From: Bacillus sp. CH140a_4T
Lineage (GTDB): Bacteria > Bacillota > Bacilli > Bacillales > Bacillaceae_G
NCBI RefSeq assembly: GCF_008923725.1
Contig: NZ_WBPF01000005.1
Span: forward strand, 852,293 to 916,292
Direction of reading: 5' to 3'
Length of the DNA: 64,000 nt
The notes beneath the pieces were generated by a model. It made no database searches. It had not been told where the DNA came from and saw nothing but the letters and a program-made list of their open reading frames with translations. Below, one piece after another: positions 34,999-44,231 of this stretch. How positions within the stretch are numbered: position 1 is the stretch's first letter; each line of letters opens with the position of its first letter. The position numbers and the translations under genes are program-made.

Positions 34999-35030
34999 AA
35001 AAAACGTAGCCCTAAAAGGACTACGTTCTT
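34999..35030 (-). terminator. Terminator after panF
   Basis: On the minus strand AACGTAGTCC-TTTTA-GGGCTACGTT followed by TTTTTCG. Confidence 0.88.
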
Positions 35031-35033
35031 CAT

Positions 35034-36473
35034 CTAACCTATACTATTTTTCTTCACAGCACTCATACTTCCTATGATGTAAGCGATAAACGCTAAACAA
35101 ATCGGGAAGACAACTGTATGTATACCGAACGGATTTGGATAGAAAAGATGAATGCACATATATGAACCTACCCCAACTAAAATAGAAGCAAGCGCTCCTG
35201 TTGCATTTCCTTTTCTCCAATATAGCCCTAATACGATTGGCCAAATGAATGCTGCTTCTAATCCACCGAAAGAAAATAAATTTAACCATATTAAAAAATC
35301 TGGTGGTTTAATTGCTGCTGCATAAACGAGCAGTCCTACGATACCAGTAATCCACAAACTTCCTTTTCTGATCGTACTATCCGCTGCATCTTTATTTATG
35401 TAATTTACGTATATATCTTTAATAATTGATGAACTTACAAGTAACAATAACGAGTTTACTGTAGACATAATTGCTGCCATTGGTGCAGCTAAGAAAACTC
35501 CAGCTAACCAAGGTGGCAACACTTCCATCGCGAGTAGCGGCATTACTTTATCCGGTACCGTTATACCTGGAAGTACAACTCGTGCAAACACACCCGTTAA
35601 ATGCATACCAATCATAATTGTACCTACAACAATCGTTCCAATTATTAACGCTTGATGCATTGCTTTTGAATTTTTATAAGACATGGCACGCACGCTAATT
35701 TGCGGTAAACCAACAACACCAATTCCAATTAAAATCCAAAATGATGTCACATATGATTTCGTTAAACTACCATCCGCTCCGAATGGTGTAATTAAATTCG
35801 GATTGATTTGAATAAGTTCCTGCATAATCTTTTCAATTCCACCACCAGCAATGACAGTAGCAATTAAAATGATTGTCGTTCCTACTAACATAATAATTCC
35901 TAATAACGTATCTGATAAAGCAACTGCACGAAATCCACCAATTAATACGTACACAAGTACAGAAAAAGTAAATAAAAATAGTGCTGTTGTATAAGATAAA
36001 CCCGTTAGCGATTCAATTAATCGTCCACCGCCAACCCACTGAGCTACTGTTGCTGAAAATAAGAAGATAATTATACATAACGCAGAAAGTATAACAACTG
36101 CTTTATTATTGTATCTTCCCTTTAAATAATCGATAAGAGTAATGGCTTCCATCTTCCTAGCGATAATTGCAAACTTTTTACCGATAACCGTTAAAACTAT
36201 GTACCCTGTTACAACTTGAATCGCAGATAGTAATACCCATCCAAGCCCCATATTGTATGCAATACCAGGACCACCAATAAAACTACTTGCACTACCGTAC
36301 GTAGCGATCATTGTCATTGCTAATAATAAACCGCCAAGCTCACGCCCACCAAGAAAATATTCTTGCAAAAATTCATTATTAGCAGTTGCTTGCACGCGTC
36401 TTGAAGCATATACACCAATTAAAAATACAACGATAAACGAAATTATCATTGGAATGATTACATACCAATTCAT
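35034..36473 (-). CDS. panF: Sodium/pantothenate symporter
   Basis: 479 residues and about 13 helices of the sodium:solute symporter family. It has the conserved S-A-S-S-F-I-G-G-P-G-I-A-Y near residue 60 and the family block G-G-F-R-A-V-A-L-S-D near 185. PanF imports pantothenate, the CoA precursor, with sodium. It lies 3 nt downstream of a YhdT-type gene, the same pair as in Escherichia coli, which supports the assignment. Confidence 0.92.
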   Translation of the reverse strand: MNWYVIIPMIISFIVVFLIGVYASRRVQATANNEFLQEYFLGGRELGGLLLAMTMIATYGSASSFIGGPGIAYNMGLGWVLLSAIQVVTGYIVLTVIGKKFAIIARKMEAITLIDYLKGRYNNKAVVILSALCIIIFLFSATVAQWVGGGRLIESLTGLSYTTALFLFTFSVLVYVLIGGFRAVALSDTLLGIIMLVGTTIILIATVIAGGGIEKIMQELIQINPNLITPFGADGSLTKSYVTSFWILIGIGVVGLPQISVRAMSYKNSKAMHQALIIGTIVVGTIMIGMHLTGVFARVVLPGITVPDKVMPLLAMEVLPPWLAGVFLAAPMAAIMSTVNSLLLLVSSSIIKDIYVNYINKDAADSTIRKGSLWITGIVGLLVYAAAIKPPDFLIWLNLFSFGGLEAAFIWPIVLGLYWRKGNATGALASILVGVGSYMCIHLFYPNPFGIHTVVFPICLAFIAYIIGSMSAVKKNSIG

Positions 36474-36476
36474 CTA

Positions 36477-36755
36477 TTATTCCTCACTTTTTTCTTCCTC
36501 ATCGAGTGAAATATCTTGAAATACAAAACGAACAACTAAACTAAGTAAAATAACCATAACGATAAATCCAACGATACAGCTATAAAAAAACCATGCTGGA
36601 AAACCGAATACATATGTATATTCACTTGGATTTTTACTACCAAGCCCATAAGCAAATCCGTACCATATTATAAAATTGATAATAGCAAGTCCAAGACCAA
36701 TTAACGCTTCTCTATGGGCGATTCGAAAGCGTCGATCATCATGATAATCCTTCAT
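36477..36755 (-). CDS. yhdT: YhdT family membrane protein, PanF partner
   Basis: 92 residues with two helices (about 18-38 and 50-75) and acidic tail D-E-E-E-K-S-E-E. It has the YhdT/DUF997 pattern R-E-A-L-I-G-L-G-L-A-I-I-N-F, W-Y-G-F-A-Y-G-L-G and G-F-P-A-W-F-F. Always next to panF in many genomes; role probably accessory to pantothenate transport. RBS GGAGGGAG precedes the ATG at 36755. The 36756-37027 gap holds divergent promoters. Confidence 0.88.
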   Translation of the reverse strand: MKDYHDDRRFRIAHREALIGLGLAIINFIIWYGFAYGLGSKNPSEYTYVFGFPAWFFYSCIVGFIVMVILLSLVVRFVFQDISLDEEEKSEE

Positions 36756-36900
36756 TTTCTCCCTCCTCTCACGATGTATTATTGTACCATTGTTCTTCTA
36801 GTTTTTCCTACTAGAAAGCAAATACAAGCAGGATTTTTTATAATCATATAGAAGATTCTCTTACATTACATATTTTTTACAATTGTAACACAAATGAAAT

Positions 36901-36929
36901 TTGAATTTTCAGCATTTGTTAATTATGAT
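36901..36929 (+). promoter_or_regulatory. Sigma-A-type promoter for aldehyde dehydrogenase
   Basis: TTGAAT (36901-36906), a 17-nt spacer and TATGAT (36924-36929), about 100 bp before the ATG. Confidence 0.5.
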
Positions 36930-37027
36930 TTATATTAGAGGCTTTCCATCTAGTTTCCACATCCTTGACTTCGGAATAAACGCCGTCTCGTACTGCGTTT
37001 ACATTATACTTTCAAGGGGGTTATACA

Positions 37028-38512
37028 ATGAGTCAACTAGCTGTAAATCTTCATGAAAAGGTAGAAAAGTTTCTTCAAGGTACAAAAAAGTTATATGTGA
37101 ATGGATCTTTCATTGAAAGCGCTTCCGGTAAAACATTTAAAACACCTAACCCAGCAACCGGCGAAACACTTGCCGTCGTTTCTGAAGCTGGTCGCGAAGA
37201 TATTCATAAAGCTGTCGTTGCAGCTCGCATGGCCTTTGATGAAGGTCCTTGGTCTCGCATGAGCACTGCTGAGCGAAGCCGTCTTATGTACAAATTAGCT
37301 GATTTAATGGAAGAACATAAAGAAGAGCTTGCACAACTTGAAACGTTAGATAACGGAAAGCCAATCCGTGAAACAATGGCAGCAGACATACCACTTGCAA
37401 TTGAGCATATGCGCTATTATGCTGGCTGGGCGACGAAAATCGTTGGTCAAACAATCCCTGTTTCTGGTAATTACTTTAACTATACACGCCATGAAGCTGT
37501 TGGTGTCGTCGGTCAAATTATTCCTTGGAACTTCCCACTTCTTATGGCAATGTGGAAAATGGGGGCAGCGCTTGCTACAGGATGTACAATCGTTTTAAAA
37601 CCTGCAGAACAAACCCCACTATCCGCTCTATACTTAGCTGAATTAATTGAAGAAGCTGGATTCCCGAAAGGTGTTATTAATATCGTTCCTGGATTCGGTG
37701 AATCAGCTGGACAAGCTCTTGTTAATCATCCACTCGTTGATAAAATTGCATTTACTGGTTCTACTCCAGTCGGTAAACAAATTATGCGACAAGCATCTGA
37801 ATCATTGAAACGTGTTACTTTAGAGCTTGGCGGTAAATCACCGAACATTATTTTACCAGACGCCGACTTATCTCGCGCGATTCCTGGTGCACTTTCTGGT
37901 GTTATGTTTAACCAAGGACAAGTATGCTCTGCTGGATCACGCTTATTTGTTCCAAAGAAAATGTATGATAATGTCATGGCTGATCTCGTCCTTTATTCTA
38001 AAAAATTAAATCAAGGCGCTGGTCTAAGTCCAGAAACTACAATCGGTCCTCTCGTTTCTGAAGAACAACAAAAACGTGTAATGGGCTACATCGAAAAAGG
38101 GATTGAAGAAGGTGCTGAAGTGCTTTGCGGAGGAAGTAATCCGTTCGATCAAGGCTACTTCGTTTCTCCTACAGTATTCGCTGACGTAAATGACGAAATG
38201 ACGATCGCAAAAGAAGAAATTTTCGGTCCAGTTATTTCTGCAATACCTTTTAATGATATTGATGAAGTAATTGAACGTGCAAATAAATCACAATTCGGCT
38301 TAGCGGCTGGTGTGTGGACAGAAAATGTTAAAACAGCACACTATGTTGCAAGTAAAGTGCGCGCTGGTACAGTATGGGTAAACTGTTATAACGTCTTTGA
38401 TGCAGCATCTCCATTCGGTGGATTTAAACAATCCGGTCTTGGTCGTGAAATGGGATCTTACGCATTAAATAACTATACAGAAGTAAAGAGCGTTTGGCTC
38501 AACTTAAACTAA
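37028..38512 (+). CDS. NAD-dependent aldehyde dehydrogenase
   Basis: 494 residues with all class features: W-N-F-P-L-L near 165, K-P-A-E-Q-T-P near 190, F-T-G-S-T-P-V-G near 242, catalytic Glu in V-T-L-E-L-G-G-K-S-P and catalytic Cys in Q-G-Q-V-C-S-A-G near 300. It oxidises aldehydes to acids. Resembles B. subtilis DhaS-type enzymes. RBS AAGGGGG precedes the ATG. A cre-like sequence (TGAAAGCGCTTCCG, 37114-37127) lies in the coding region, so CcpA roadblock control is possible. Confidence 0.95.
   Translation: MSQLAVNLHEKVEKFLQGTKKLYVNGSFIESASGKTFKTPNPATGETLAVVSEAGREDIHKAVVAARMAFDEGPWSRMSTAERSRLMYKLADLMEEHKEELAQLETLDNGKPIRETMAADIPLAIEHMRYYAGWATKIVGQTIPVSGNYFNYTRHEAVGVVGQIIPWNFPLLMAMWKMGAALATGCTIVLKPAEQTPLSALYLAELIEEAGFPKGVINIVPGFGESAGQALVNHPLVDKIAFTGSTPVGKQIMRQASESLKRVTLELGGKSPNIILPDADLSRAIPGALSGVMFNQGQVCSAGSRLFVPKKMYDNVMADLVLYSKKLNQGAGLSPETTIGPLVSEEQQKRVMGYIEKGIEEGAEVLCGGSNPFDQGYFVSPTVFADVNDEMTIAKEEIFGPVISAIPFNDIDEVIERANKSQFGLAAGVWTENVKTAHYVASKVRAGTVWVNCYNVFDAASPFGGFKQSGLGREMGSYALNNYTEVKSVWLNLN
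37114..37127. promoter_or_regulatory. cre-like site within the aldehyde dehydrogenase gene
   Basis: TGAAAGCGCTTCCG matches the symmetric cre sequence TGAAAGCGCTTTCA at 12 of 14 positions, 86 bp into the gene. Confidence 0.35.
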
Positions 38513-38550
38513 CGAAAAAGAACCTGGCCTATCCGGTCAGGTTCTTTTCA
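38513..38550. terminator. Bidirectional terminator
   Basis: AAAAGAACCTG-GCC / GGT-CAGGTTCTTTT between convergent genes ending at 38512 and 38563. Confidence 0.9.
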
Positions 38551-38562
38551 TTATGTATTCCC

Positions 38563-39303
38563 TTAAACTTGCAGTCCCCCGCTCACATTTAATACTTCTC
38601 CTGTAATATAGGAAGCGTATTCTGATGCTAAAAAGGCTGCTGCGTTCGCAATATCTTCTGGCGTTCCAATTCTACCAACTGGAATCGCACTAACCATCTT
38701 TTCTTTCACTTTATCTGGTATCGTTTTTGTCATATCTGTATCCATAAACCCTGGACAAATCGCATTACACGTAATACCAAAACTTCCAACTTCTTTCGCT
38801 GCTGTTTTCGTTAAACCTATAACTCCTGCCTTTGTAGCCGCATAATTTGCTTGACCTATGTTTCCTTCTCTACTAATTGAAGATATATTAATAATACGTC
38901 CATACCCTTGTTGTCTCATATAAAGAAGCGCTGGTTGCATACAATAAAAAACACCTGTTAAATTTACTTGCAGTACTTGTTCCCATTCTGGTTTCTCCAT
39001 TTTATGTAACATAGCATCTCGCGTAATTCCTGCATTATTTACTAAAATGTGCAGTGTACCAAATGTTTGGACAGCGTATTCAATTAAGGACTTCGCATCA
39101 TTTTGATTACTCACATCACAACGATACTGCTTCACTTCATATCCTTCATCTGATAATTCACGTGTCGTTTTTTGTAGCTTCTCTTCATTCACATCGCTAA
39201 TTAATACTTTCGCCCCTAGTTTTGCATAAACCCTTGCAATCTCTCTTCCAATTCCCTGTGCAGCCCCTGTTACAACAGCTGTTTTCCCATTTAAAAACTC
39301 CAT
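38563..39303 (-). CDS. FabG-like short-chain dehydrogenase/reductase
   Basis: 246 residues. NADP-binding motif T-G-A-A-Q-G-I-G at 12-19, N-N-A-G near 88 and catalytic I-S-S-I-S ... Y-A-A-T-K near 140-155. The C-terminus (G-E-V-L-N-V-S-G-G-L) is that of 3-oxoacyl-ACP or acetoacetyl-CoA reductases. The main fabG normally sits in the fap/fab cluster, so this is an extra paralogue of unknown substrate. Single gene, convergent with the aldehyde dehydrogenase. Confidence 0.88.
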   Translation of the reverse strand: MEFLNGKTAVVTGAAQGIGREIARVYAKLGAKVLISDVNEEKLQKTTRELSDEGYEVKQYRCDVSNQNDAKSLIEYAVQTFGTLHILVNNAGITRDAMLHKMEKPEWEQVLQVNLTGVFYCMQPALLYMRQQGYGRIINISSISREGNIGQANYAATKAGVIGLTKTAAKEVGSFGITCNAICPGFMDTDMTKTIPDKVKEKMVSAIPVGRIGTPEDIANAAAFLASEYASYITGEVLNVSGGLQV

Positions 39304-39367
39304 CCCTATCCCCCATTTCTATTACTTATACTGTATATTTCGGCTCTTTGCTTCCCAATTCCTCTTT

Positions 39368-39396
39368 GTATAAAAAAGTCTATTTGTGTCAAACTA
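39368..39396 (+). promoter_or_regulatory. Possible sigma-G promoter for the YfhD-like gene
   Basis: GTATA, 17-nt spacer, then CAAACTA, one base off the sigma-G -10 pattern CATNNTA. Weak, but spacing and distance (40 bp to the start) are right. Confidence 0.3.
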
Positions 39397-39435
39397 ACTT
39401 TGCAACGTCGCATAAACACAAGGAGACTGTGTCGA

Positions 39436-39585
39436 ATGAACAAAGAAAATTCCAAGCAAAACAAAGCTGCTGATGGCATTGATGTTGAGTTCTCTCGTGA
39501 ACTCGCTGACCACAATGACTTAGAAGCAAATGCACGTGCAAATGCCGCTGATGCACGTCAAAAACGCCAGTCAACAGAAAAATAA
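39436..39585 (+). CDS. YfhD-like small hydrophilic protein
   Basis: 49 residues, rich in Ala, Asn, Glu, Lys, no hydrophobic segment. The core D-G-I-D-V-E-F-S-R-E-L-A-D-H-N-D-L-E matches the YfhD family of Bacillus (G-x-x-x-E-F-S-x-E-L-A-D). AAGGAG lies 11 nt before the ATG at 39436. Function is unknown; small hydrophilic Bacillus proteins of this type are often forespore proteins, and the weak sigma-G-like pattern upstream agrees. Confidence 0.75.
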   Translation: MNKENSKQNKAADGIDVEFSRELADHNDLEANARANAADARQKRQSTEK

Positions 39586-39632
39586 GGAAAGCACAACCTT
39601 ATTCTTTTCAACAGGGACCTACTACCCAACAA

Positions 39633-39664
39633 AATAAACCGAGAATTATCTCTCGGTTTATTTT
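39633..39664. terminator. Bidirectional terminator
   Basis: AAACCGAGA / TCTCGGTTT stem with ATTA loop and T-rich tails on both strands, between the YfhD-like gene and shc (stop 39658). Confidence 0.88.
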
Positions 39665-41511
39665 CTATATTTTTTTATATAATGTGCCAAAGTAAGTAGC
39701 GGATATATATGGGCATAGCTATGATAATGAATGTAAAACCCACCTGGTAAACCTGTTCCGGTAGGATAGTGTTCATTATCATTAGGATTCGCAAGCAAAT
39801 ATGAAATACCTTTTCGAATAGTTGGTGTTTCTTTATCAGAGTAAGAAATGAGAGCATCTAACGCCCATGCTGTTTGGGATGGTGTACTAAATGGTAAAGT
39901 AACAAACCTTTTCTCCACACTACTTTGGCAAGATTCTCCCCAGCCACCATCTTCATGCTGTATATGTTCAAGCCATAAAGCCGCTCGTTTCAATGATGGA
40001 TTGCTAGATGGAATTCCAAGTGACCGTAAACCTGTCATAACAGCCCACGTACCATATATATAACAAATTCCCCATTTCCCATACCATGATCCATTTTCCT
40101 CTTGTACATTCATTAACCAATTTATCGCACTTTGTGTTTGTTTCTCTGGCAATTCATTTTGCGCATATGTCCCAAAAAACTCTAACACTCTCCCTGTAAT
40201 ATCCGGTGTAGAAGGGTCTGTAATCATATCGCTTGCATTTTCAATCGGTAAATTCGCTAATAAATTGCTCGTCACACCTTTTTCAAAAGCTCCCCAGCCA
40301 CCATCATTATTTTGTAATCCTTTAACCCAATTGATCCCTTTCCTCCAAGCATAATCTACCTTTTCGTTTCCTCTATTTCTTGCTAACGCTCTTAGCACAG
40401 CTGTTGTATCATCAACATCTGGAATTGTCGTATTCACATCTGAAAAACCCCAACCGCCCGGAGTAAGCGCCGGAGCATGTACGCTCCAATCAGCTTTTTT
40501 TGTATGTTGTTTTTTTAATACATATGTTGTTGCATATTGAATCATCTTATTATCTTTCGAAACATGGGCCTCTTGTAACGCATGGCTGAGTAAAGCCGTA
40601 TCCCATACAGTTGAAGGCGAGTTTTGCAAATGATTCCCTCTTTCCATCTTCCATATATAAGATGTTATCCCGGTTATAGCCTTTTGAATCATTGATGATT
40701 GAAGAGAATGCCCTAACGCGAGTAAAGCATAAATCATATAAAACGAGGCGGTTGCGTAACTATATAACGTTCCATTTTCATCAATACGCTCTTTCATAAA
40801 ACGTTCGACTTCCTCATATCCTTTATGATGTAACGAAAGTGGATAAGTTATAATTTTCTTCACATCACTTAATAATGTTTGAAATAGGAGAGACCGATCC
40901 TCCCGAAACCATTCTCCGCCCCCGCCCGCAATGTGATTTAAATTTGGCAATAATTTTTTCCCTACTCGAAATCTTTTATTTAAACACAGCATTATCGGAA
41001 TTAAATGGATACGTGCTGAGCTACTGAGTTCAAATATACTGAGAGGAGAATCATTCTGTAGAAACATGATTGGTGTTGGTAAATGAAAGAATGGAGGATA
41101 TTCATATTCTCCGTGAATTGCTAATAAAAACTTCGTCATAAAATGAGCACGCGCTACCCCGCCACGCTCATTTATAAACATCTCCGCTCGCTTCATATTC
41201 GCATCTTCTTTTGTATATTTTTCTGATGCAAGTAAAGCAACATAAGATTGAATTGTAGCAGATAAATTACCCCCTACTTCATCTTCATACAATTTCCATG
41301 TTCCTTCATTCGTTTGGAGTGATGCTAATCTTTTTACAAACGGTTCTATCTCTTTATCTCTACCTAATAATTTTAATAAAAAAATCATATGACAATCGGT
41401 TAATGGCGCTCCTTCAAAACAAAACCGCCACGTACCATCTTGCCTTTGCATCGTTTGAAGTGCAGTTGTTCTTCTGGCTATTTCTTCATGCACTTTTTCA
41501 TATAATAACAA
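39658..41511 (-). CDS. shc: Squalene-hopene cyclase
   Basis: 617 residues from a TTG at 41511, the length usual for B. cereus group Shc; the 14 extra codons upstream are doubtful. The catalytic D-V-D-D is at 365-368, and several QW repeats (Q-x-x-x-G-x-W, e.g. Q-N-N-D-G-G-W-G and Q-H-E-D-G-G-W-G) line both halves. It cyclises squalene or related prenyl chains to hopanoids; in Bacillus it may make sesquarterpenes that affect spores and membranes. No squalene synthase gene is present nearby. Confidence 0.95.
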   Translation of the reverse strand: MLLYEKVHEEIARRTTALQTMQRQDGTWRFCFEGAPLTDCHMIFLLKLLGRDKEIEPFVKRLASLQTNEGTWKLYEDEVGGNLSATIQSYVALLASEKYTKEDANMKRAEMFINERGGVARAHFMTKFLLAIHGEYEYPPFFHLPTPIMFLQNDSPLSIFELSSSARIHLIPIMLCLNKRFRVGKKLLPNLNHIAGGGGEWFREDRSLLFQTLLSDVKKIITYPLSLHHKGYEEVERFMKERIDENGTLYSYATASFYMIYALLALGHSLQSSMIQKAITGITSYIWKMERGNHLQNSPSTVWDTALLSHALQEAHVSKDNKMIQYATTYVLKKQHTKKADWSVHAPALTPGGWGFSDVNTTIPDVDDTTAVLRALARNRGNEKVDYAWRKGINWVKGLQNNDGGWGAFEKGVTSNLLANLPIENASDMITDPSTPDITGRVLEFFGTYAQNELPEKQTQSAINWLMNVQEENGSWYGKWGICYIYGTWAVMTGLRSLGIPSSNPSLKRAALWLEHIQHEDGGWGESCQSSVEKRFVTLPFSTPSQTAWALDALISYSDKETPTIRKGISYLLANPNDNEHYPTGTGLPGGFYIHYHSYAHIYPLLTLAHYIKKYRK

Positions 41512-41583
41512 ATTACTCACCCACCCTTTCGAAATCCGTATAACGATATTCAAAAAAGTAACTGAATATGTATGAAAACAAAG

Positions 41584-41610
41584 AAAAGCAGAACATATAC
41601 GATGCTCTGC
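41584..41610 (-). terminator. Terminator after yuiD
   Basis: On the minus strand GCAGAGCA-TCGTATA-TGTTCTGC (one G-U) followed by TTTTCTTTG, directly after the stop codon. Confidence 0.7.
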
Positions 41611-42036
41611 TCATAAACAATATCCTACCCCGACAATTATCCCTAATAAAGCACCAGCTACTACTTCATACGGCGTATGCCCGACAAGTTCATTTAACTT
41701 CTTATATTCTGTTTGTCTACCGTGAAAAAACTCATTCAATATTTTCGCCTGTTTACTTACTGCGAGCCTTACTCCTGAAGCATCATACATAACAATGATT
41801 GCAAAAATAGCAGCAACAGCAAATACGGTACTTTCCACACCTTCCACAACGCCAACACCTGTCGCAAGTGCTGTAACAGTTGAAGCATGAGAACTCGGCA
41901 TCCCACCTGAAGCGAAAAACTTTGCAAAATCAAATTCACCCGTTTTGAATAATTTAAAGACTACTTTCGTTAATTGTGCTAGAAACCATGAAATTACAGC
42001 GGCCATAAGCGGATCATTATGTAAAATTGTTTCCAC
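41611..42036 (-). CDS. yuiD: Divergent PAP2 family membrane protein
   Basis: 141 residues. The motif G-G-M-P-S-S-H-A-S near residue 46 is the PAP2 P-S-x-x-x-H core, and the C-terminal G-H-T-P-Y-E-V-V-A-G contains the second conserved His. Four or five membrane helices. B. subtilis YuiD is the same family (DUF212). Likely a membrane lipid or undecaprenyl-type phosphatase, though activity of this branch is not certain. It ends 100 bp before shc. Confidence 0.9.
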   Translation of the reverse strand: METILHNDPLMAAVISWFLAQLTKVVFKLFKTGEFDFAKFFASGGMPSSHASTVTALATGVGVVEGVESTVFAVAAIFAIIVMYDASGVRLAVSKQAKILNEFFHGRQTEYKKLNELVGHTPYEVVAGALLGIIVGVGYCL

Positions 42037-42114
42037 GTTCTCAGCTCCCTACTGACTATAATGGAAATCTATATAGTATCAGTATAAAGAAAAATGCGCA
42101 GAAAATACTACGCA

Positions 42115-43056
42115 TTATGATACTTTTGCTGATTTATTTTTTATAAATTTCGGTTGTTTCTGTACTAAAAACTTTGTTTTCGCTACCGAGAATACAAATA
42201 ATGCAACCCATATACAGAAAAATGCAATCATATGAGTAGATGTGAAATGTTCACCAAATACGAATACACCTAAAATTAAACTAATCGTTGGTGCAATATA
42301 TTGTAAAAATCCTACCATATAAAGCGGAATAAGTTGTGCTCCTTTTGCAAAATAAAAAAGTGGTAAAGCTGTAACAATGCCTGCTCCTATTAATAGTAAC
42401 GTCGATAACATGGAAATAGATCCAAATGAACCGAAGCCATGTGCTCCAGTCATAACGAGATAAATAATCGCAAACGGCGTCACTAACATCGTTTCCATCG
42501 TAAGCCCAATTGTTGCATCATAGTTTAACAATTTTTTCGTTAATCCGTATAATCCAAATGAAAAGGCAAGTGATAAAGAAACCCACGGAATAGACCCGAA
42601 ACGTACTGTTAAAATGATAACCCCTACTCCAGCTAAACCAACTGCAACATATTGCCAAAAGTTTAACTTTTCCTTTAAAACGACTGTACCAAGTAAAATG
42701 CTAATAAGCGGATTAATATAATAGCCAAGACTTGCTTCAATGACATGATTATGATTAACGGCCCATATGTAAACAAACCAGTTTCCGCTAATCAAGACTG
42801 AAGCTATTGTTAATGACATTAATAATTTAGGTCGTTTAAAAAGATTCACGAACTCCCCAATAAACGGACTAAATCTCTTCGTAACACCTAATACAAGTAA
42901 CATAAAAACGAACGCCCAAACGATGCGGTGTGCTAATATTTCATCTGCTGGAACTTCCTCAACCCATTTCCAATAGATTGGTAGAATTCCCCACATCGTA
43001 TAAGCACCAGCCGCATATATAATCCCTTTTTTTTGCTGTGCTGATTGACTCCCCAT
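42115..43056 (-). CDS. rarD: RarD protein, EamA/DMT transporter family
   Basis: 313 residues with ten helices. Start at the ATG at 43056 (GGAG 10 nt upstream); the frame continues upstream but overlaps DUF1294 and lacks an RBS. The opening G-A-Y-T-M-W-G-I-L-P-I-Y-W-K and internal Y-I-N-P-L-I-S-I-L-L-G belong to RarD proteins (chloramphenicol-sensitivity protein in name only). Substrate unknown. Confidence 0.9.
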   Translation of the reverse strand: MGSQSAQQKKGIIYAAGAYTMWGILPIYWKWVEEVPADEILAHRIVWAFVFMLLVLGVTKRFSPFIGEFVNLFKRPKLLMSLTIASVLISGNWFVYIWAVNHNHVIEASLGYYINPLISILLGTVVLKEKLNFWQYVAVGLAGVGVIILTVRFGSIPWVSLSLAFSFGLYGLTKKLLNYDATIGLTMETMLVTPFAIIYLVMTGAHGFGSFGSISMLSTLLLIGAGIVTALPLFYFAKGAQLIPLYMVGFLQYIAPTISLILGVFVFGEHFTSTHMIAFFCIWVALFVFSVAKTKFLVQKQPKFIKNKSAKVS

Positions 43057-43147
43057 CTTCCTTTTTCTCCTCTTCTCATTTTTCTCCATTATACGGTCAC
43101 ACATGCTCACTTTACCAATAATCAATCTGCAATTCTTTCGACATTTC

Positions 43148-43396
43148 TCATACAGCAAAAAGTAAACATACTGTTATAACGACAAGTAACGGTATACCGA
43201 AAACAAATTTCTTTTTATGTGTTTTATGGTGAAACATGTACATACCGATCCAAGCACCAACTGCTCCCCCAGCTGCCGCTGATAAAAACAACGTACTTTC
43301 TGGTGTTCTCCACTGTTTTTTCTTCGCTTTTCGTTTATCAAGCCCCATAAGGCTAAAAGCTATAACGTTGATAATAATAAAATAAATCCATTTCAT
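43148..43396 (-). CDS. DUF1294 family membrane protein
   Basis: 82 residues with the family pattern M-G-L-D-K-R-K-A, A-A-A-G-G-A-V-G-A-W-I-G-M-Y-M-F and H-H-K-T-H-K-K-K-F. Two or three hydrophobic segments (residues 3-19 and 36-52, 66-82). Function unknown. RBS GGGAGAGAAAGCG lies before the ATG at 43396. Confidence 0.85.
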   Translation of the reverse strand: MKWIYFIIINVIAFSLMGLDKRKAKKKQWRTPESTLFLSAAAGGAVGAWIGMYMFHHKTHKKKFVFGIPLLVVITVCLLFAV

Positions 43397-43472
43397 CGCT
43401 TTCTCTCCCTATGAAAAATTCGCTTAATGGTAACATGAAAAAACGATGGAAACAACTGAAGAACACTTTTTA

Positions 43473-43565
43473 TTAATGAGTTACCTTCATATTTACATAG
43501 CCAATCAAAAGGCCAATTATAGCTATTAAAAAGAAGGATGTTATGAGCAGAATCTTATATTTCAT
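43473..43565 (-). CDS. 30-residue single-helix membrane peptide, overlapping the upstream gene
   Basis: Coordinates give 30 residues, MKYK followed by a hydrophobic run of about 18 residues and a short tail K-V-T-H. The ATG at 43565 lies inside the end of the 43555-43953 gene (11-nt overlap, different frame), with GTGAAGGG just upstream, an arrangement that fits translational coupling. The gene is too short for routine callers. I recognise no family; it is supported by coupling, RBS and a clean helix only. Confidence 0.45.
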   Translation of the reverse strand: MKYKILLITSFFLIAIIGLLIGYVNMKVTH

Positions 43566-43953
43566 TCCCTTCACCCACTACCATTTCATCGAAAAAACTT
43601 CTCTCAATCTCTTTTTCATCAAAATGAAGAACTACAATTAGCCCTACATATAAAGAAACGAAATTTAGAAACCATTCGCCATTATCATCTTTCTTAGCTA
43701 GGCATTTAAATATCTCTTGAAATTGCATACGCTCATCGGTGGCAACAACTGGTCGCACACCAAAATATTTCAATACGAGATGTAATTTTAGCTGCACGGA
43801 TAATGATAAAATATATTTTAATAGCTCCGTATACTCTGCACTATCTTTTTGACTATACAACTTCACAAGCTTTTGATGTAAAGTAGAAATCGATAATTCT
43901 TCGTCAGTCACTTGAGTTACTTCTACCATTTCAATCATCTTTTTCATATCCAT
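43555..43953 (-). CDS. Hypothetical protein
   Basis: 132 residues, acidic and largely helical, no signal peptide. RBS AGGAGG lies 10 nt before the ATG at 43953. No known domain recognised. It is downstream of the 74-residue gene by 39 nt and is followed by an overlapping tiny membrane-peptide gene, so the three probably form a unit with salA. Confidence 0.6.
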   Translation of the reverse strand: MDMKKMIEMVEVTQVTDEELSISTLHQKLVKLYSQKDSAEYTELLKYILSLSVQLKLHLVLKYFGVRPVVATDERMQFQEIFKCLAKKDDNGEWFLNFVSLYVGLIVVLHFDEKEIERSFFDEMVVGEGNEI

Positions 43954-43992
43954 TACATTTACCCCTCCTGAAAAAACAAAGCCAAAAAATAT

Positions 43993-44217
43993 TTATTTTA
44001 TAATCAGCAATAATTGTGTGTTTCGCGTCTCTCGTTCTTCTTCACCCACTAAGTCATACTTCTTTAAAAGGTGAAAGATATCGTTTAATATTTCCTGTGG
44101 ATGATTACGTTGCAAAAATCCCTTCAATCCTGTAAAAATCCCTTCCGGTAAAAAACTCTTCTGACTTTCAAGCTTATTCATTACATCTTCCATAGAATGA
44201 TCGATATTACACGCCAT
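43993..44217 (-). CDS. Hypothetical protein, downstream of salA
   Basis: 74 residues. Helical, with F-L-P-E-G-I-F-T-G-L-K-G-F-L and Q-E-I-L-N-D-I-F-H-L-L-K-K-Y. RBS GGAGGA lies 6 nt before the ATG. It begins 14 nt after the salA stop, so it is probably cotranscribed. I do not recognise the family. Confidence 0.6.
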   Translation of the reverse strand: MACNIDHSMEDVMNKLESQKSFLPEGIFTGLKGFLQRNHPQEILNDIFHLLKKYDLVGEEERETRNTQLLLIIK

Positions 44218-44231
44218 AAAAAATTCCTCCT

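Noticed and set aside
42115-43158. 34-codon N-terminal extension of RarD
   Set aside because: It overlaps DUF1294 and has no RBS; the ATG at 43056 fits the family length.
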